From contig NZ_CBDCOT010000007.1 of assembly GCF_965219885.1 (NCBI RefSeq), positions 1-64,000 on the forward strand: a stretch of DNA of 64,000 nt, given 5' to 3'. This document shows, piece after piece, positions 19,655 through 28,956 of the stretch. Origin of the DNA: Curvivirga sp965219885 (GTDB lineage: Bacteria; Pseudomonadota; Alphaproteobacteria; UBA8366; Aestuariispiraceae). Numbering within the stretch: the first letter of the stretch is position 1; every line of letters begins with the position of its first letter. The notes beneath the pieces were generated by a model that did no database searches, was not told the DNA's origin, and saw nothing but the letters and a program-made list of their open reading frames with translations. A program made the position numbers and the translations under genes.

Positions 19655-20471
19655 AATAATTCGGCGTTAGATAGATATCACCAGGTGCCAACTGATTATC
19701 CGTCCCATCTATCACGTAATCTGGAACTTTTACCTTATTTGCATCGATAACACCGCAATTTTTTAAGGCTTTCCTTAGATCAATATCTGAGCCCAAGAAA
19801 TCCCAGACGGTTCGAACACATTGGATTTCCTGACTGCCCACAGTCAGGATGCCCATCTGTAATCCGGTTAAGAAGTTCGGGCGACCTTCTTCAGATGAAT
19901 ATAGAAAACTTGTATGCAAACTATGCCCATGAGTGATTTGTTTTTCATGGATTGCAATGCGTTTGCTGCTTTCAACGATCACCCCGGAATATTTTACAGT
20001 TGCGGGCAGCATAAATTTTTCATCCATGCCCCGTTCAATGGTTTTCACCATCCATTTATCTTCTTGACGATAGATGCGAGATAGCGCACGCAGATAAAGT
20101 TGTTCTTTTGGATCAAGAACCGTGTAGCTAAAATAGAACCCTTCATGCCGGGAGAGCATATCTTTATCAGATTTCTCCAAATTCAACAGGTTATTGACCG
20201 TTTTGCTGTAGGGTGTTTCCTCTGTGCCAAATTGCGGTGGGCGAATGATAAGCAGTTGTTTGAATTCTTCTGCAGGCATCAAGATTTCGTGTTCATCTAC
20301 CCCGAAGAAATCACATAATTTCCGCAACGTTGAAAGGGATGGCATCGCATGCCCATTCACATATTTATTGAATTGTTGTCGGTTCATTTTTAAACGACGA
20401 CAAATTTCAGATGTGGATTGGCCGTAACTGGCGAGTAAACGTAAATTTTGGCAGAAGTCAGTATCAGTCAT
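19653..20471 (-). CDS. XRE-type helix-turn-helix regulator with large sensor domain
   Basis: A 272-residue regulator. The N-terminal Cro/C1 helix-turn-helix spans residues about 4-62 (STSEICRRLKMNRQQFNKYV, then NGHAMPSLSTLRKLCDFFGV). The remaining 200 residues have no domain I recognise. They include FYFSYTVLDPKEQLYLRALS and GHSLHTSFLYSSEEGRPNFL and may form a beta-rich ligand-binding module. It is divergent from the glutamine-synthetase-like gene. The 129-base intergenic region has a perfect 9-bp inverted repeat, so it probably controls the polyamine-type operon. Confidence 0.85.
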   Translation of the reverse strand: MTDTDFCQNLRLLASYGQSTSEICRRLKMNRQQFNKYVNGHAMPSLSTLRKLCDFFGVDEHEILMPAEEFKQLLIIRPPQFGTEETPYSKTVNNLLNLEKSDKDMLSRHEGFYFSYTVLDPKEQLYLRALSRIYRQEDKWMVKTIERGMDEKFMLPATVKYSGVIVESSKRIAIHEKQITHGHSLHTSFLYSSEEGRPNFLTGLQMGILTVGSQEIQCVRTVWDFLGSDIDLRKALKNCGVIDANKVKVPDYVIDGTDNQLAPGDIYLTPNY

Positions 20472-20475
20472 GCGT

Positions 20476-20519
20476 ATTTTATACTATTTTATGCTATATA
20501 TATGCAACTGGTATAAAAT
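20476..20519. promoter_or_regulatory. Inverted repeat in XRE / GS-like divergent promoter
   Basis: attttatac (20476-20484) and gtataaaat (20511-20519) are perfect inverted arms around an AT-rich centre that contains atgctatatatatgca. It begins five bases upstream of the XRE start codon. The likely ligand is the XRE regulator itself. Confidence 0.5.
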
Positions 20520-20600
20520 ATTTATGTTGTTTATAATTTACTCCTTAAGGCTTCCCTCGTATCCTTTGATCACATTAAATGAACTTAAAGAGTTAAGAAA

Positions 20601-21950
20601 ATGAGTGAAGCTGATTTTGAGTGGCTGGAAGGCCGTGATGATATTTCCCATGTAACTGTTGGTGTGGTTGATCTACAAGGTATTTTGCGTGGAAAGCGCC
20701 TACCAAAAGATCAGGCAAAGAAAGTACTGACAGGTGGATTAAAGCTTCCTCTATCCGGTGGTACGACCGATATTTGGGGTGAAGACCTTCATGAAAATGA
20801 ATTGGCAATGGAAAATGGCGATGCAGATGGCATTTGCCAATATACAGGCCGTGGTGTTTTACCTGTAAACTGGAATTCAAGCCCGGGCGCCTTTGTACCT
20901 GTGCAAATGATGGGTGAAGATGGCAAACCTTTCTTAGGGTGTTCCCGTTATGCATTGATCCGTTTGATGGAACGTTTCCATGCGAAAGGTTGGCGCCCTG
21001 TTGTTGCGACAGAATTGGAATTTTTCCTATACGATCTGGAAGATGGGCGTCCAACTTCAATTTCTTCACCTGTAACGGGGAAAAAATATAGTAAGGCCGA
21101 TTTGCTTTCTATTGAGCAATTGGATCATCTGGATGATTTTCTAAGTGACCTTCATAAAGAATGTGAGATACAGGGCATTAATGCGGATACGATGGTATCT
21201 GAAAATGCCGCGTCTCAGTATGAAGTTAATCTATTACATGTAGATGACCCTGTGCGTGCGGCAGATGATACAGTTTTATTCAAACGTTTGATCAAAGGTA
21301 TTGCGCGTAAACACGGGATGGGCGCGACCTTTATGGCGAAACCATATGGGGATCAGGCAGGAAATAGTATGCATGTACATTTCAGCTTGATCGACGAAAA
21401 TGATGTGAATCTGTTCGATAATGGTGGTGAAGAAGGAACCGAAATGTTGCGTCATGCAGCTGGCGGCTTATTGAAATATATGCGTGAAAGCATGTTGATG
21501 TTTGCACCACATTATAACTCATACAAGCGTTTACGCCCTTACTCCTTAGCGCCGACCGATGTGAATTGGGGCTATGAAAATCGTTCGGGTGCTGTGCGTA
21601 TTCCGGCAAGTGATGCAAAGGCAAGACGTATTGAGCACCGCGTCGCTGGGGCTGATGCTAATCCTTATCTCGTATTAACTGCGATGTTGGCAGCTGCGCT
21701 GGAAGGGATTGAAAATAAAATTGATCCGGGCGCACCAATTGAAGGATTGGCATATGAAGGGCGAACCCATGAATCCTTGCCCGCAAGTTGGTATGAGGCG
21801 ATTGAACTTTATGCGAACAGTGATTTCTGTAAGGAGATTTTTTCGGAAACACTGCATAAAACCTATTTAGGTGTGAAGAAATATGAATTTGGTGTTTTCA
21901 CTTCCAAAATTACCGAATTTGAACATGAAACCTATTTGGATAATGTCTAA
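20601..21950 (+). CDS. Glutamine synthetase family protein (gamma-glutamylpolyamine synthetase-like)
   Basis: A 449-residue GS-fold ligase. The N-terminal beta-grasp is short (VTVGVVDLQGILRGKRLP). The catalytic domain has the ATELEFFLYDLEDG metal motif (about 138-151), AASQYEVNLLHVDDPVRAAD, HVHFSLID, and YKRLRPYSLAPTDVNWGYEN followed by RSGAVRIPASDAKARRIEHR in the ATP/ammonia region. The lineage resembles PuuA-type enzymes that join glutamate to putrescine or another amine, not the nitrogen-assimilation GlnA. The stop and next start overlap as TAATG with an FAD oxidase gene, the PuuA/PuuB pairing. No aldehyde dehydrogenase or hydrolase follows, so the pathway would continue elsewhere. Confidence 0.87.
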   Translation: MSEADFEWLEGRDDISHVTVGVVDLQGILRGKRLPKDQAKKVLTGGLKLPLSGGTTDIWGEDLHENELAMENGDADGICQYTGRGVLPVNWNSSPGAFVPVQMMGEDGKPFLGCSRYALIRLMERFHAKGWRPVVATELEFFLYDLEDGRPTSISSPVTGKKYSKADLLSIEQLDHLDDFLSDLHKECEIQGINADTMVSENAASQYEVNLLHVDDPVRAADDTVLFKRLIKGIARKHGMGATFMAKPYGDQAGNSMHVHFSLIDENDVNLFDNGGEEGTEMLRHAAGGLLKYMRESMLMFAPHYNSYKRLRPYSLAPTDVNWGYENRSGAVRIPASDAKARRIEHRVAGADANPYLVLTAMLAAALEGIENKIDPGAPIEGLAYEGRTHESLPASWYEAIELYANSDFCKEIFSETLHKTYLGVKKYEFGVFTSKITEFEHETYLDNV

Positions 21951-23260
21951 TGCTATCTGATGTCCTGACCATTAAACATCCTCAACCCTATCCAGAAAGT
22001 TATTATGCAGCATCCCGGGTAGAAACACCTGATCGTCCAGTGTTATCTGATACGGTCGAGGTGGATGTATGCGTGGTCGGAGCAGGCTTTTCCGGTATGT
22101 CCACCGCCTTGTTCCTTGCGGAAAAAGGCTATCAGGTGGCTTTGCTTGAAGCTTGTCATGTGGGGTGGGGCGCAGCAGGTCGTAATGGTGGACATCTCAT
22201 CAATGGTTTTAATGGGGGTGTTAGTTTTCTGGAGAAACATCTAGGTGTTAAAGACCGCGATGTTATCAAGGCCTATCATCTTGAAGGGGCAGAGATCATT
22301 AAGGATTGGGTCGGTAAGTATGATATCCAATGCGATCTGAAATTTGGCCATATGATCACAGCTTATACGGATAAGCAGGTTAAGGAGCTGGAAGAAGAGA
22401 TCGACCAACTTCATGCATATGGCTTATCTGACATGCATATGGTGGATCGCGAAGTTGCTCAAAAAGAAACTGGATCTTCTGTTTATGCGGGTGGATATAA
22501 AGATCCATATTCCGGTCACCTACATCCGTTAAATTTGGTATTGGGCGAAGCGGCTGCCTTTGAAAAGCTTGGGGGGCAAATCTTTGAACAATCCCCAATG
22601 ATTGGATATGCGTCGGCGTCTTATGGCGTATTGGTAAAAACAGCTAAGGGACAGGTTAAGGCAAAGAAATTAGTGCTTTGCGGTGAAGCATATATGGGGG
22701 ATACAGAAAAACGTATCTCTAAACGTATGATGCCTGTATCTACACAAGTGATTGCCACGGAACCTTTATCTGAAACACAGCAAAAAGAAATTTTACCGAA
22801 TGATTTGGCAGTCGCGGATTGCCGCTATATTTTGGATTATTTCCGACTTTCTGCGGATAAGCGTCTTATTTTTGGGGGCGGGTCTACTTATGGGGGATCA
22901 ACTCCAGCACAGGCCGAACAAAAATTACGCGGTAATCTTGAGAAAGTTTATCCGCAATTAAAAGGCATTAAAGCGGATTATGTTTGGACCGGGAATATGG
23001 CCTTTTGCTATACTCGCCACCCTGACTTGGGAACTTTGGCAGATAATGTATATTACTTACACGGGTTCTGTGGGCATGGGGTTAACGTGACTCATATTTA
23101 TGGTCGTACAATGGCGGAGGCGATTGACGAAAAATTTGATCGTTACAACATGTTCACCAAAGCGCCTCAAAGGCCCTTCCCGGGTGGACAACGTTTCCGC
23201 GTGCCTTATTCTATCGCAGGGTCATGGTGGTATGGTTTACGTGACAGGTTAGGTGTCTGA
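21950..23260 (+). CDS. FAD-dependent amine oxidoreductase (PuuB-like, DAO family)
   Basis: A 436-residue FAD oxidase of the DadA/PuuB type. The dinucleotide-binding motif is VCVVGAGFSGMSTALFLAEK (about 41-60), followed by AAGRNGGHLINGFNGG at the flavin. The C-terminal part has YYLHGFCGHGVNVTHIYGRT, which closes the FAD site. Expected role: oxidative deamination of a gamma-glutamylated amine to the aldehyde. The ATG at 21950 shares its A with the upstream stop, so translation is coupled. The C-terminal end overlaps a convergent TetR gene by 12 bases. Confidence 0.87.
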   Translation: MLSDVLTIKHPQPYPESYYAASRVETPDRPVLSDTVEVDVCVVGAGFSGMSTALFLAEKGYQVALLEACHVGWGAAGRNGGHLINGFNGGVSFLEKHLGVKDRDVIKAYHLEGAEIIKDWVGKYDIQCDLKFGHMITAYTDKQVKELEEEIDQLHAYGLSDMHMVDREVAQKETGSSVYAGGYKDPYSGHLHPLNLVLGEAAAFEKLGGQIFEQSPMIGYASASYGVLVKTAKGQVKAKKLVLCGEAYMGDTEKRISKRMMPVSTQVIATEPLSETQQKEILPNDLAVADCRYILDYFRLSADKRLIFGGGSTYGGSTPAQAEQKLRGNLEKVYPQLKGIKADYVWTGNMAFCYTRHPDLGTLADNVYYLHGFCGHGVNVTHIYGRTMAEAIDEKFDRYNMFTKAPQRPFPGGQRFRVPYSIAGSWWYGLRDRLGV

Positions 23261-23881
23261 CTGATTAATCAGTACCCCGTCCAGATAGTTGTTAAGCATG
23301 GAAATACCGTAAGCTTTTATATCTATTGGTCTATGTGGTTCATGATATTGATGAAGCATGCCAAAAAACATACAGTAGTAGCCTAAGCCTGCTTCTTCAT
23401 ATTTATCATTGTCTTTTAAAAGTTTCGCATCTGCCAAAGCTTTAAATGCTTGGATCATATCCTGTTGGAAACTGTATCTTTCTTCATTCAGGATATGTTG
23501 TAATTCAGATTCCGTATCCGTGGATTCCAGATTGTGAAATAATAGACGCGTTGTTTTCCCGCCCATTTCATTTTCCAAACAAATATTAACCAGATCGATA
23601 GAGAATTTTCGAATGCCTGTAAGGGTGCCAATATCACTTGTATCTCTTAAACGGGCACTCATCAATTCAATATCAGGATATAAATATGTATCCCATAAGG
23701 CGCGAATAACATCGTCCTTCCCCTTGAAATGCCAATAAAGCGCCCCACGTGTAACACCTGCGGCTTTGGCTATGTCGTTCAAAGAAGTACTATAAATACC
23801 TTGGGATGCAAAAAGGGTTGCGGCCGAATGCAGCAAATCCCGGTAGGTTTTTTCCGCTTCTTCTTTGGTTTTACGCGCCAT
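23249..23881 (-). CDS. TetR/AcrR family repressor of the RND pump
   Basis: A 210-residue TetR regulator from the ATG at 23881, chosen because gagg lies 8 bases upstream. The N-terminal helix-turn-helix is classical: AATLFASQGIYSTSLNDIAK, then AAGVTRGALYWHFKGKDDVI, the form seen in AcrR/TtgR efflux repressors. The C-terminal ligand domain is helical. It is divergent from the RND adaptor gene. An 18-base palindrome in the shared promoter closely resembles the AcrR/TtgR operator core (tacatacat...atgtatgta). It most likely represses the pump and senses toxic compounds. Confidence 0.92.
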   Translation of the reverse strand: MARKTKEEAEKTYRDLLHSAATLFASQGIYSTSLNDIAKAAGVTRGALYWHFKGKDDVIRALWDTYLYPDIELMSARLRDTSDIGTLTGIRKFSIDLVNICLENEMGGKTTRLLFHNLESTDTESELQHILNEERYSFQQDMIQAFKALADAKLLKDNDKYEEAGLGYYCMFFGMLHQYHEPHRPIDIKAYGISMLNNYLDGVLINQSDT

Positions 23882-23950
23882 TTGTGACCTCAAATTGAAT
23901 TAATTTTTGCGATTAATACATGAGTCGGAGAAATAATACTAGACAAACAT

Positions 23951-23968
23951 ACATACATGGATGTATGT
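23951..23968. promoter_or_regulatory. AcrR-type operator palindrome
   Basis: acatacat-gg-atgtatgt is a perfect 8-bp dyad. Extra acat and aaatgt repeats flank it. It matches the known consensus of AcrR/TtgR repressor sites, and lies 108 bases before the adaptor ATG and 70 bases before the TetR start. Confidence 0.85.
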
Positions 23969-24075
23969 AAATGTCGAGTTTAAATTAGACAAGTCGCATT
24001 TTAAGGGAATGTCGCTTGTTTTGCCTTTGGATTAACGTCGGTTTTCGATGTTGGGCTAACTTATAGGTGGATGAA

Positions 24076-25152
24076 ATGCACAAACTGAAATTAGTTTTGT
24101 GGGGGATGGTCGCATTATTGGTTGCGGCTTGTCAGGAAGAAGAAGTTAAAGATACACAAGTTGAAGATTTAGGGCGTCCTGCAAAAATTGCATTGGCACA
24201 ACAATCTTTGCATTCAAGTATACAGGTGTTTCCCGGGGTGACGGCTGCAGCACGCAGTTCAACTCTTGCCTTTCGTGTGGAAGGACAGATTACAGATTTA
24301 CCGGCGATTGCGGGTAAGTTTTTTAATAAGGGTGACTTGATTGCACGTCTTGATGATGCGCCTTATCAAAATGTGGTTGCAGATCGCAAAGCAACATATG
24401 AATTAGCGCGCTTGGATTTGGATCGCCAGCAAGCATTGTTTGATCGAAAACATATTGCTGAATCAAGATTAGATGAAGCCCGCTCAACATATGAAGCACG
24501 TAAAGCGTCACTAAAAGCCGCACAGGATGATTTAAGCTATACACGTCTTGTCGCACCATTTGATGGTATTGTGAGTGTGGTTGAAGTGGATAACTTCAAT
24601 AACGTTCAGGCAAAAGAAGCGATCGTTCAATTCCATGGGGCAAAGGCCATTGATGTGGTTTTTGATATCCCGGAAAGTCTATTTGTGAAATTGCCAAGTG
24701 AAGATGCTGAAAATGGTCATGTAACTTTGGTATTTGATTCCATTCCAGACCGTGTCTTTGATGCTTATTACAAAGAACATGAAACTTCCCCTGATGCAGC
24801 AACACGTGCTTTTGAAGTAACTGTTTCAATGCCGTTGCCTGAAGATGTGTCTATTTTACCGGGGATGACCGTTTCTGTTAGCTTGGATCTTAGTAAATAT
24901 ATCGCAAATGACGCGGAAGGTGTTCTTGTGCCACTGGAGGCGGTTTTTGAACAAGAAGGCCAAACCTGGGTTTGGACATTGGATAGCGAAAGTCGCGCAG
25001 TACGTAGAATGGTTTCTTCCTCAAAGATCGAAGGAGAATATGTACGTATCGTGGATGGCCTTCAAGACGGTGATCCGGTGATTGCTGTTGGTGTTGATCA
25101 TGTGGCGGAAGGTCAAAAAATTCGTCCTATGACTAAAGAGCGTGGCATTTAA
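24076..25152 (+). CDS. RND efflux periplasmic adaptor (membrane fusion lipoprotein)
   Basis: A 358-residue HlyD-type adaptor from the ATG at 24076, which has aggtgg 5 bases upstream; the in-frame GTG at 24067 is less likely. The N-terminus is a lipoprotein signal, MHKLKLVLWGMVALLVAAC, with the Cys lipid site at residue 19. Mature features are the lipoyl halves (FRVEGQITDLPAIAGKFFNK and LVAPFDGIVSVVEVDN), an alpha-hairpin (ATYELARLDLDRQQALFDRK), a beta-barrel and a membrane-proximal domain (VLVPLEAVFEQEG). It bridges the inner-membrane pump to an outer-membrane channel. The pump gene follows 18 bases later. Confidence 0.93.
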   Translation: MHKLKLVLWGMVALLVAACQEEEVKDTQVEDLGRPAKIALAQQSLHSSIQVFPGVTAAARSSTLAFRVEGQITDLPAIAGKFFNKGDLIARLDDAPYQNVVADRKATYELARLDLDRQQALFDRKHIAESRLDEARSTYEARKASLKAAQDDLSYTRLVAPFDGIVSVVEVDNFNNVQAKEAIVQFHGAKAIDVVFDIPESLFVKLPSEDAENGHVTLVFDSIPDRVFDAYYKEHETSPDAATRAFEVTVSMPLPEDVSILPGMTVSVSLDLSKYIANDAEGVLVPLEAVFEQEGQTWVWTLDSESRAVRRMVSSSKIEGEYVRIVDGLQDGDPVIAVGVDHVAEGQKIRPMTKERGI

Positions 25153-25170
25153 CGAGGCGGAGTTCCAGTC

Positions 25171-28100
25171 ATGATGGGTTTAACAGAATTTGCGATCCGC
25201 AAAAAAGCGGTGAGCTGGATGGTAACCTTGCTGATTATCGGCGGAGGTATCCTATCCTTTTTAAGCTTGGGTCGATTAGAAGATCCTGAATTTACCATTA
25301 AAGAGGCGGTGATTGTTACCGAATATCCGGGGGCATCTGCCCTTGAAGTTGAAGAAGAAGTCACGCTGCCAATTGAAGAAGCCATTCAGCTTTTACCTTA
25401 TGTAGATAATATTCGGTCTATTTCTGCAGCTGGGCTGTCGCAGGTTACTGTAGAGATGAAAGGCCATTATCGAAAGCAGCATCTCGGACAAATTTGGGAT
25501 GAAATGCGTCGAAAAATTCGTGATATGGAAGGTGGCCTTCCTGTTGGTGTACAACAACCAATTATCAATGACGATTTTTCAGATGTATACGGTACTTTTC
25601 TTGCGGTAACTGGGAAGGGATATACTTATGAAGATCTCGCCGATTATGTAGATTTCTTACGCCGTGAACTCATTCTTGTAGATGGGGTTGGTAAAGTCTC
25701 AATTGGTGGGCGTTTACAAGAACAAATTGTGCTGGAAGTGCGCCGTTCAAAACTCGCAGCTTTGGAGTTGTCGCTCAGTGATTTACAGGCCGTATTAGAT
25801 AACCAAAATGTGGTTTCGGATTCTGGACGTATTAAGATTTCCAGCGAATATATCCGCATTAGCCCAACCGGCACATATGATGAAGTGGAACAACTCAACA
25901 ACCTATTACTTGGTTATACAAATGGTAAAATTATCTATCTAAGTGATGTTGCAGATGTGAAACGCAGTTATGTGGATCCTGCGACACATATGTATCGATT
26001 TAACGGGGAATCTGCCCTGACAATTGGTGTCTCTTTTGCACAAGGTGTCAATGTGGTGGAAGTCGGTCAGGCCGTTAAAGACAGAATGGCAGAGTTGGAA
26101 TTTTCTCGTCCGATTGGTATGGAAATCGGTGTGATTTATGATCAACCATCTTTGGTAGATGAATCCGTTTCAGAATTTATTGTGAGCCTTGCGGAAGCTG
26201 TAGCAATTGTGATGGTGGTGCTACTATTTGCAATGGGAATACGATCTGGTCTGTTAATGAGCTTGATCTTGCTTCTAACCATTCTTGCAACTTTCTTCGG
26301 TATGAAGATGATGGGAGTTGATTTACATCGTATCTCTCTTGGTGCGCTCATTATTGCCTTAGGTATGTTAGTTGATAATGCTATTGTGATTACAGAAGGT
26401 ATCTTAATCGGTATCAAACGAAAACTTACCAAAATAGAGGCCGCAAAACAGATTATCGGGCAAACCGTTTGGCCTTTACTAGGGGCCACTGTTATCGCTG
26501 TAACCGCCTTTGCGCCAATTGGTTTATCACCTGACGTATCTGGGGAATTCACAGGATCGCTTTTCTATGTATTGTTAATCTCCTTGATGATTTCCTGGGT
26601 TTTTGCAATCACCCTTACCCCTTTCTTTGCCAATTTATTATTCAAAGAAGCAAAGCTGGATGATGGTAACGATGCGGAGGAAATTGATCCGTATAAAAGT
26701 GTTTTCTATCGTGTATATCGTTCATTCTTGCATCTCTGTATTCGTTTTAGATATGTAACCATGTTGGCGATGTTTGGTGCGTTTGTAATGGGCGTTTACG
26801 GGTTTACAAATGTGAATCAAGCGTTTTTTCCGCCATCCAACCTACCATTGATTACAGTGGATTACTGGATGCCGGAAGGCACAGATATTCGCGCGACAGA
26901 AGCTGATATGAAGGATGCTGAAGCACGTATCTTGGCTCATGAAAATGTAGTGAAAGTTACGTCCACAATCGGTCAAGGGGCGGAACGATTTATGTTAACC
27001 TATTCAGGTGAACGTAATTATTCCAGCTATGGTCAGTTTATTATTGAGATTGACGATAAAGAAAATACCGTCGCGGTCAGATCATGGGTGGATGAAATGA
27101 TCAGGACTGATTTCCCACAAGCATTTTCAAAATCTGATCGCTTCTTTATTGGCCCTGCGACAAAGGCGAAAATCGAAGCGCGTATTTCAGGTCCGGATGA
27201 AGAAAAACTGCGTATCTATGCAGATCGTGCTATCGAAATTTTTAAAAGCAATCCAAATGCGATCAATGTGCGTCATGACTGGCGTAATCGTACCAAGGTA
27301 TTACGTCCTGTTTTTAATGAAGCTGAAGCACGTCGCCTAGGTATTTCCCGGGTTGATCTGGATAATGCGCTGGCGATGAATATGAATGGAACACAGGTAG
27401 GCACCTTACGTGATGGGTCTACCTTATTACCAATCATTATTCGTCCACCATTGGAAGAAAGATCAAGTATTGATCAGTTAGACAATATTCAGGTGTTTAG
27501 CCCGGTTTTAAATCGCTATGTCAGTATTCATCAGGTGGTATATGATATCAGTTATGAATGGGAAAACCCTCTGATTATGCGCCGGGATCGTAAACGTACT
27601 ATTCAAATTTGGGCTGACCCTGATCCCAATGGGCCTGTGGATTCTTTTGCGCTTTTTGCACAATTAAGTGCAGAACTTGAACAAATGCAAATGGCACCGG
27701 GATATGAGTTAAACTGGGGTGGGGAATATGAAGCACAAGGTGATGCCAATAAAGCGGTATTCGAATTCGTACCTGTAGGCGTTGTCGTAATGATCGCCAT
27801 CACCATGCTATTATTCAATTCTGTAAGACAAACATTGGTTGTCTGGTTCACGGTACCATTAGCCATTATTGGTGTCGCAAGTGGCTTGTTGATCTTCAAT
27901 CAACCTTTTGCTTTCACAGCCTTACTAGGTTTCTTAAGCCTGTCAGGCATGTTGTTGAAAAACGGAATTGTTCTGGTCGAGGAAATCAAACGCCTCAATG
28001 AGGAAGAAGAATTGGATTTAGGGAATAGTATCCTTCAGGCATCTGTTAGTCGTTTACGTCCGGTTATGATGGCTGCGATGACGACAGTGCTCGGCCTGAT

Positions 28101-28257
28101 CCCGTTATTACCTGATGTCTTCTTCGCACCACTCGCGGTGACCATCATGTTTGGACTAGGTTTTGGTACTATTCTAACTCTCGTAGTTGTGCCTGTCCTA
28201 TTTGCTATTTTCTATCGGGTGAAACTCGATAAGAAAATGGAAACAGGAATTGCATAG
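25171..28257 (+). CDS. RND family efflux transporter permease
   Basis: A 1028-residue resistance-nodulation-division pump, of full length. The first membrane helix follows FAIRKKAVSWMVTLLIIGGG. Large periplasmic loops lie after TM1 and TM7, and the helix-4 region has LGALIIALGMLVDNAIVITE with the acidic proton-relay residues. The second half repeats the layout (LTALLGFLSLSGMLLKNGIV and LRPVMMAAMTTVLGLIPLLP). The AcrB-like trimer exports hydrophobic toxins using the proton gradient. No TolC-type outer-membrane gene is in the window. Expression is probably under the divergent TetR. Confidence 0.95.
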   Translation: MMGLTEFAIRKKAVSWMVTLLIIGGGILSFLSLGRLEDPEFTIKEAVIVTEYPGASALEVEEEVTLPIEEAIQLLPYVDNIRSISAAGLSQVTVEMKGHYRKQHLGQIWDEMRRKIRDMEGGLPVGVQQPIINDDFSDVYGTFLAVTGKGYTYEDLADYVDFLRRELILVDGVGKVSIGGRLQEQIVLEVRRSKLAALELSLSDLQAVLDNQNVVSDSGRIKISSEYIRISPTGTYDEVEQLNNLLLGYTNGKIIYLSDVADVKRSYVDPATHMYRFNGESALTIGVSFAQGVNVVEVGQAVKDRMAELEFSRPIGMEIGVIYDQPSLVDESVSEFIVSLAEAVAIVMVVLLFAMGIRSGLLMSLILLLTILATFFGMKMMGVDLHRISLGALIIALGMLVDNAIVITEGILIGIKRKLTKIEAAKQIIGQTVWPLLGATVIAVTAFAPIGLSPDVSGEFTGSLFYVLLISLMISWVFAITLTPFFANLLFKEAKLDDGNDAEEIDPYKSVFYRVYRSFLHLCIRFRYVTMLAMFGAFVMGVYGFTNVNQAFFPPSNLPLITVDYWMPEGTDIRATEADMKDAEARILAHENVVKVTSTIGQGAERFMLTYSGERNYSSYGQFIIEIDDKENTVAVRSWVDEMIRTDFPQAFSKSDRFFIGPATKAKIEARISGPDEEKLRIYADRAIEIFKSNPNAINVRHDWRNRTKVLRPVFNEAEARRLGISRVDLDNALAMNMNGTQVGTLRDGSTLLPIIIRPPLEERSSIDQLDNIQVFSPVLNRYVSIHQVVYDISYEWENPLIMRRDRKRTIQIWADPDPNGPVDSFALFAQLSAELEQMQMAPGYELNWGGEYEAQGDANKAVFEFVPVGVVVMIAITMLLFNSVRQTLVVWFTVPLAIIGVASGLLIFNQPFAFTALLGFLSLSGMLLKNGIVLVEEIKRLNEEEELDLGNSILQASVSRLRPVMMAAMTTVLGLIPLLPDVFFAPLAVTIMFGLGFGTILTLVVVPVLFAIFYRVKLDKKMETGIA

Positions 28258-28290
28258 AAGAAAACGCAATCCAATTTCTATGCATAAGGA

Positions 28291-28320
28291 AAAGGCCGAA
28301 GGATATCTCCTTCGGCCTTT
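28291..28320. terminator. Strong bidirectional terminator
   Basis: A perfect 13-bp stem (aaaggccgaagga / tccttcggccttt) with a 4-base loop. It lies between the convergent RND pump gene and napC. Confidence 0.9.
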
Positions 28321-28344
28321 TCTGTTTTTTCTCTTATATCGGTA

Positions 28345-28935
28345 TTAGTTCCAATCCGGAACGCCTGTCATATCAGGTAATTCATGGGCGATACCTTTAT
28401 GGCAATCGATACATGTTTTTTCACCTGTTGCCAGATACTTACTATGAGCGACCGCAGCACGTGGGCTTTGAGCCGTATAATCCATGGATTCCGCACTGTG
28501 ACAGTTACGACATTCAAGGGAATTGTTTGCTTTCAAACGTACCCATTCATGTTCTGCTAACTCACGACGTTTCTCTTGAAACTTTTCACGTGTGTTAATT
28601 GTTCCGAAAATTTTCCCCCAAACTTCTTTAGAAGCTTGCATCTTACGGGCAATCTTGTCAGTCCAATTATGTGGCACGTGGCAGTCAGGGCAGGTGGCTC
28701 TGACGCCAGAACGGTTAGAGAAGTGAATTGTTGTTTGCAATTCTTCATACACATTATTGCGCATTTCGTGACAGCCAATACAAAATTCCTCTGTATTTGT
28801 GTATTCAAGAGTGGTGTTGAAGGCACCCCAGAAAATCACACCTGCCATGAAACCACCAAGGGTCAGAAAGCCAAGGCTTAAATGAACAGCCGGTTTGGAC
28901 AATATGGTCCAGAATTTCTTCAGTAATGAAATCAT
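28345..28935 (-). CDS. napC: NapC, tetraheme quinol dehydrogenase
   Basis: A 196-residue membrane-anchored tetraheme cytochrome c of the NapC/NirT family. It has an N-terminal anchor helix (about 17-38) and four heme sites: CIGCH, CPDCH, CRNCH and CIDCH. It takes electrons from menaquinol or ubiquinol and passes them to NapB/NapA in the periplasm. It is the last gene of the nap operon, 21 bases after napB, with ribosome binding site aggaata. Length and heme count are normal. Confidence 0.96.
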   Translation of the reverse strand: MISLLKKFWTILSKPAVHLSLGFLTLGGFMAGVIFWGAFNTTLEYTNTEEFCIGCHEMRNNVYEELQTTIHFSNRSGVRATCPDCHVPHNWTDKIARKMQASKEVWGKIFGTINTREKFQEKRRELAEHEWVRLKANNSLECRNCHSAESMDYTAQSPRAAVAHSKYLATGEKTCIDCHKGIAHELPDMTGVPDWN

Positions 28936-28956
28936 GTCCTATTCCTCAAATTTGGC

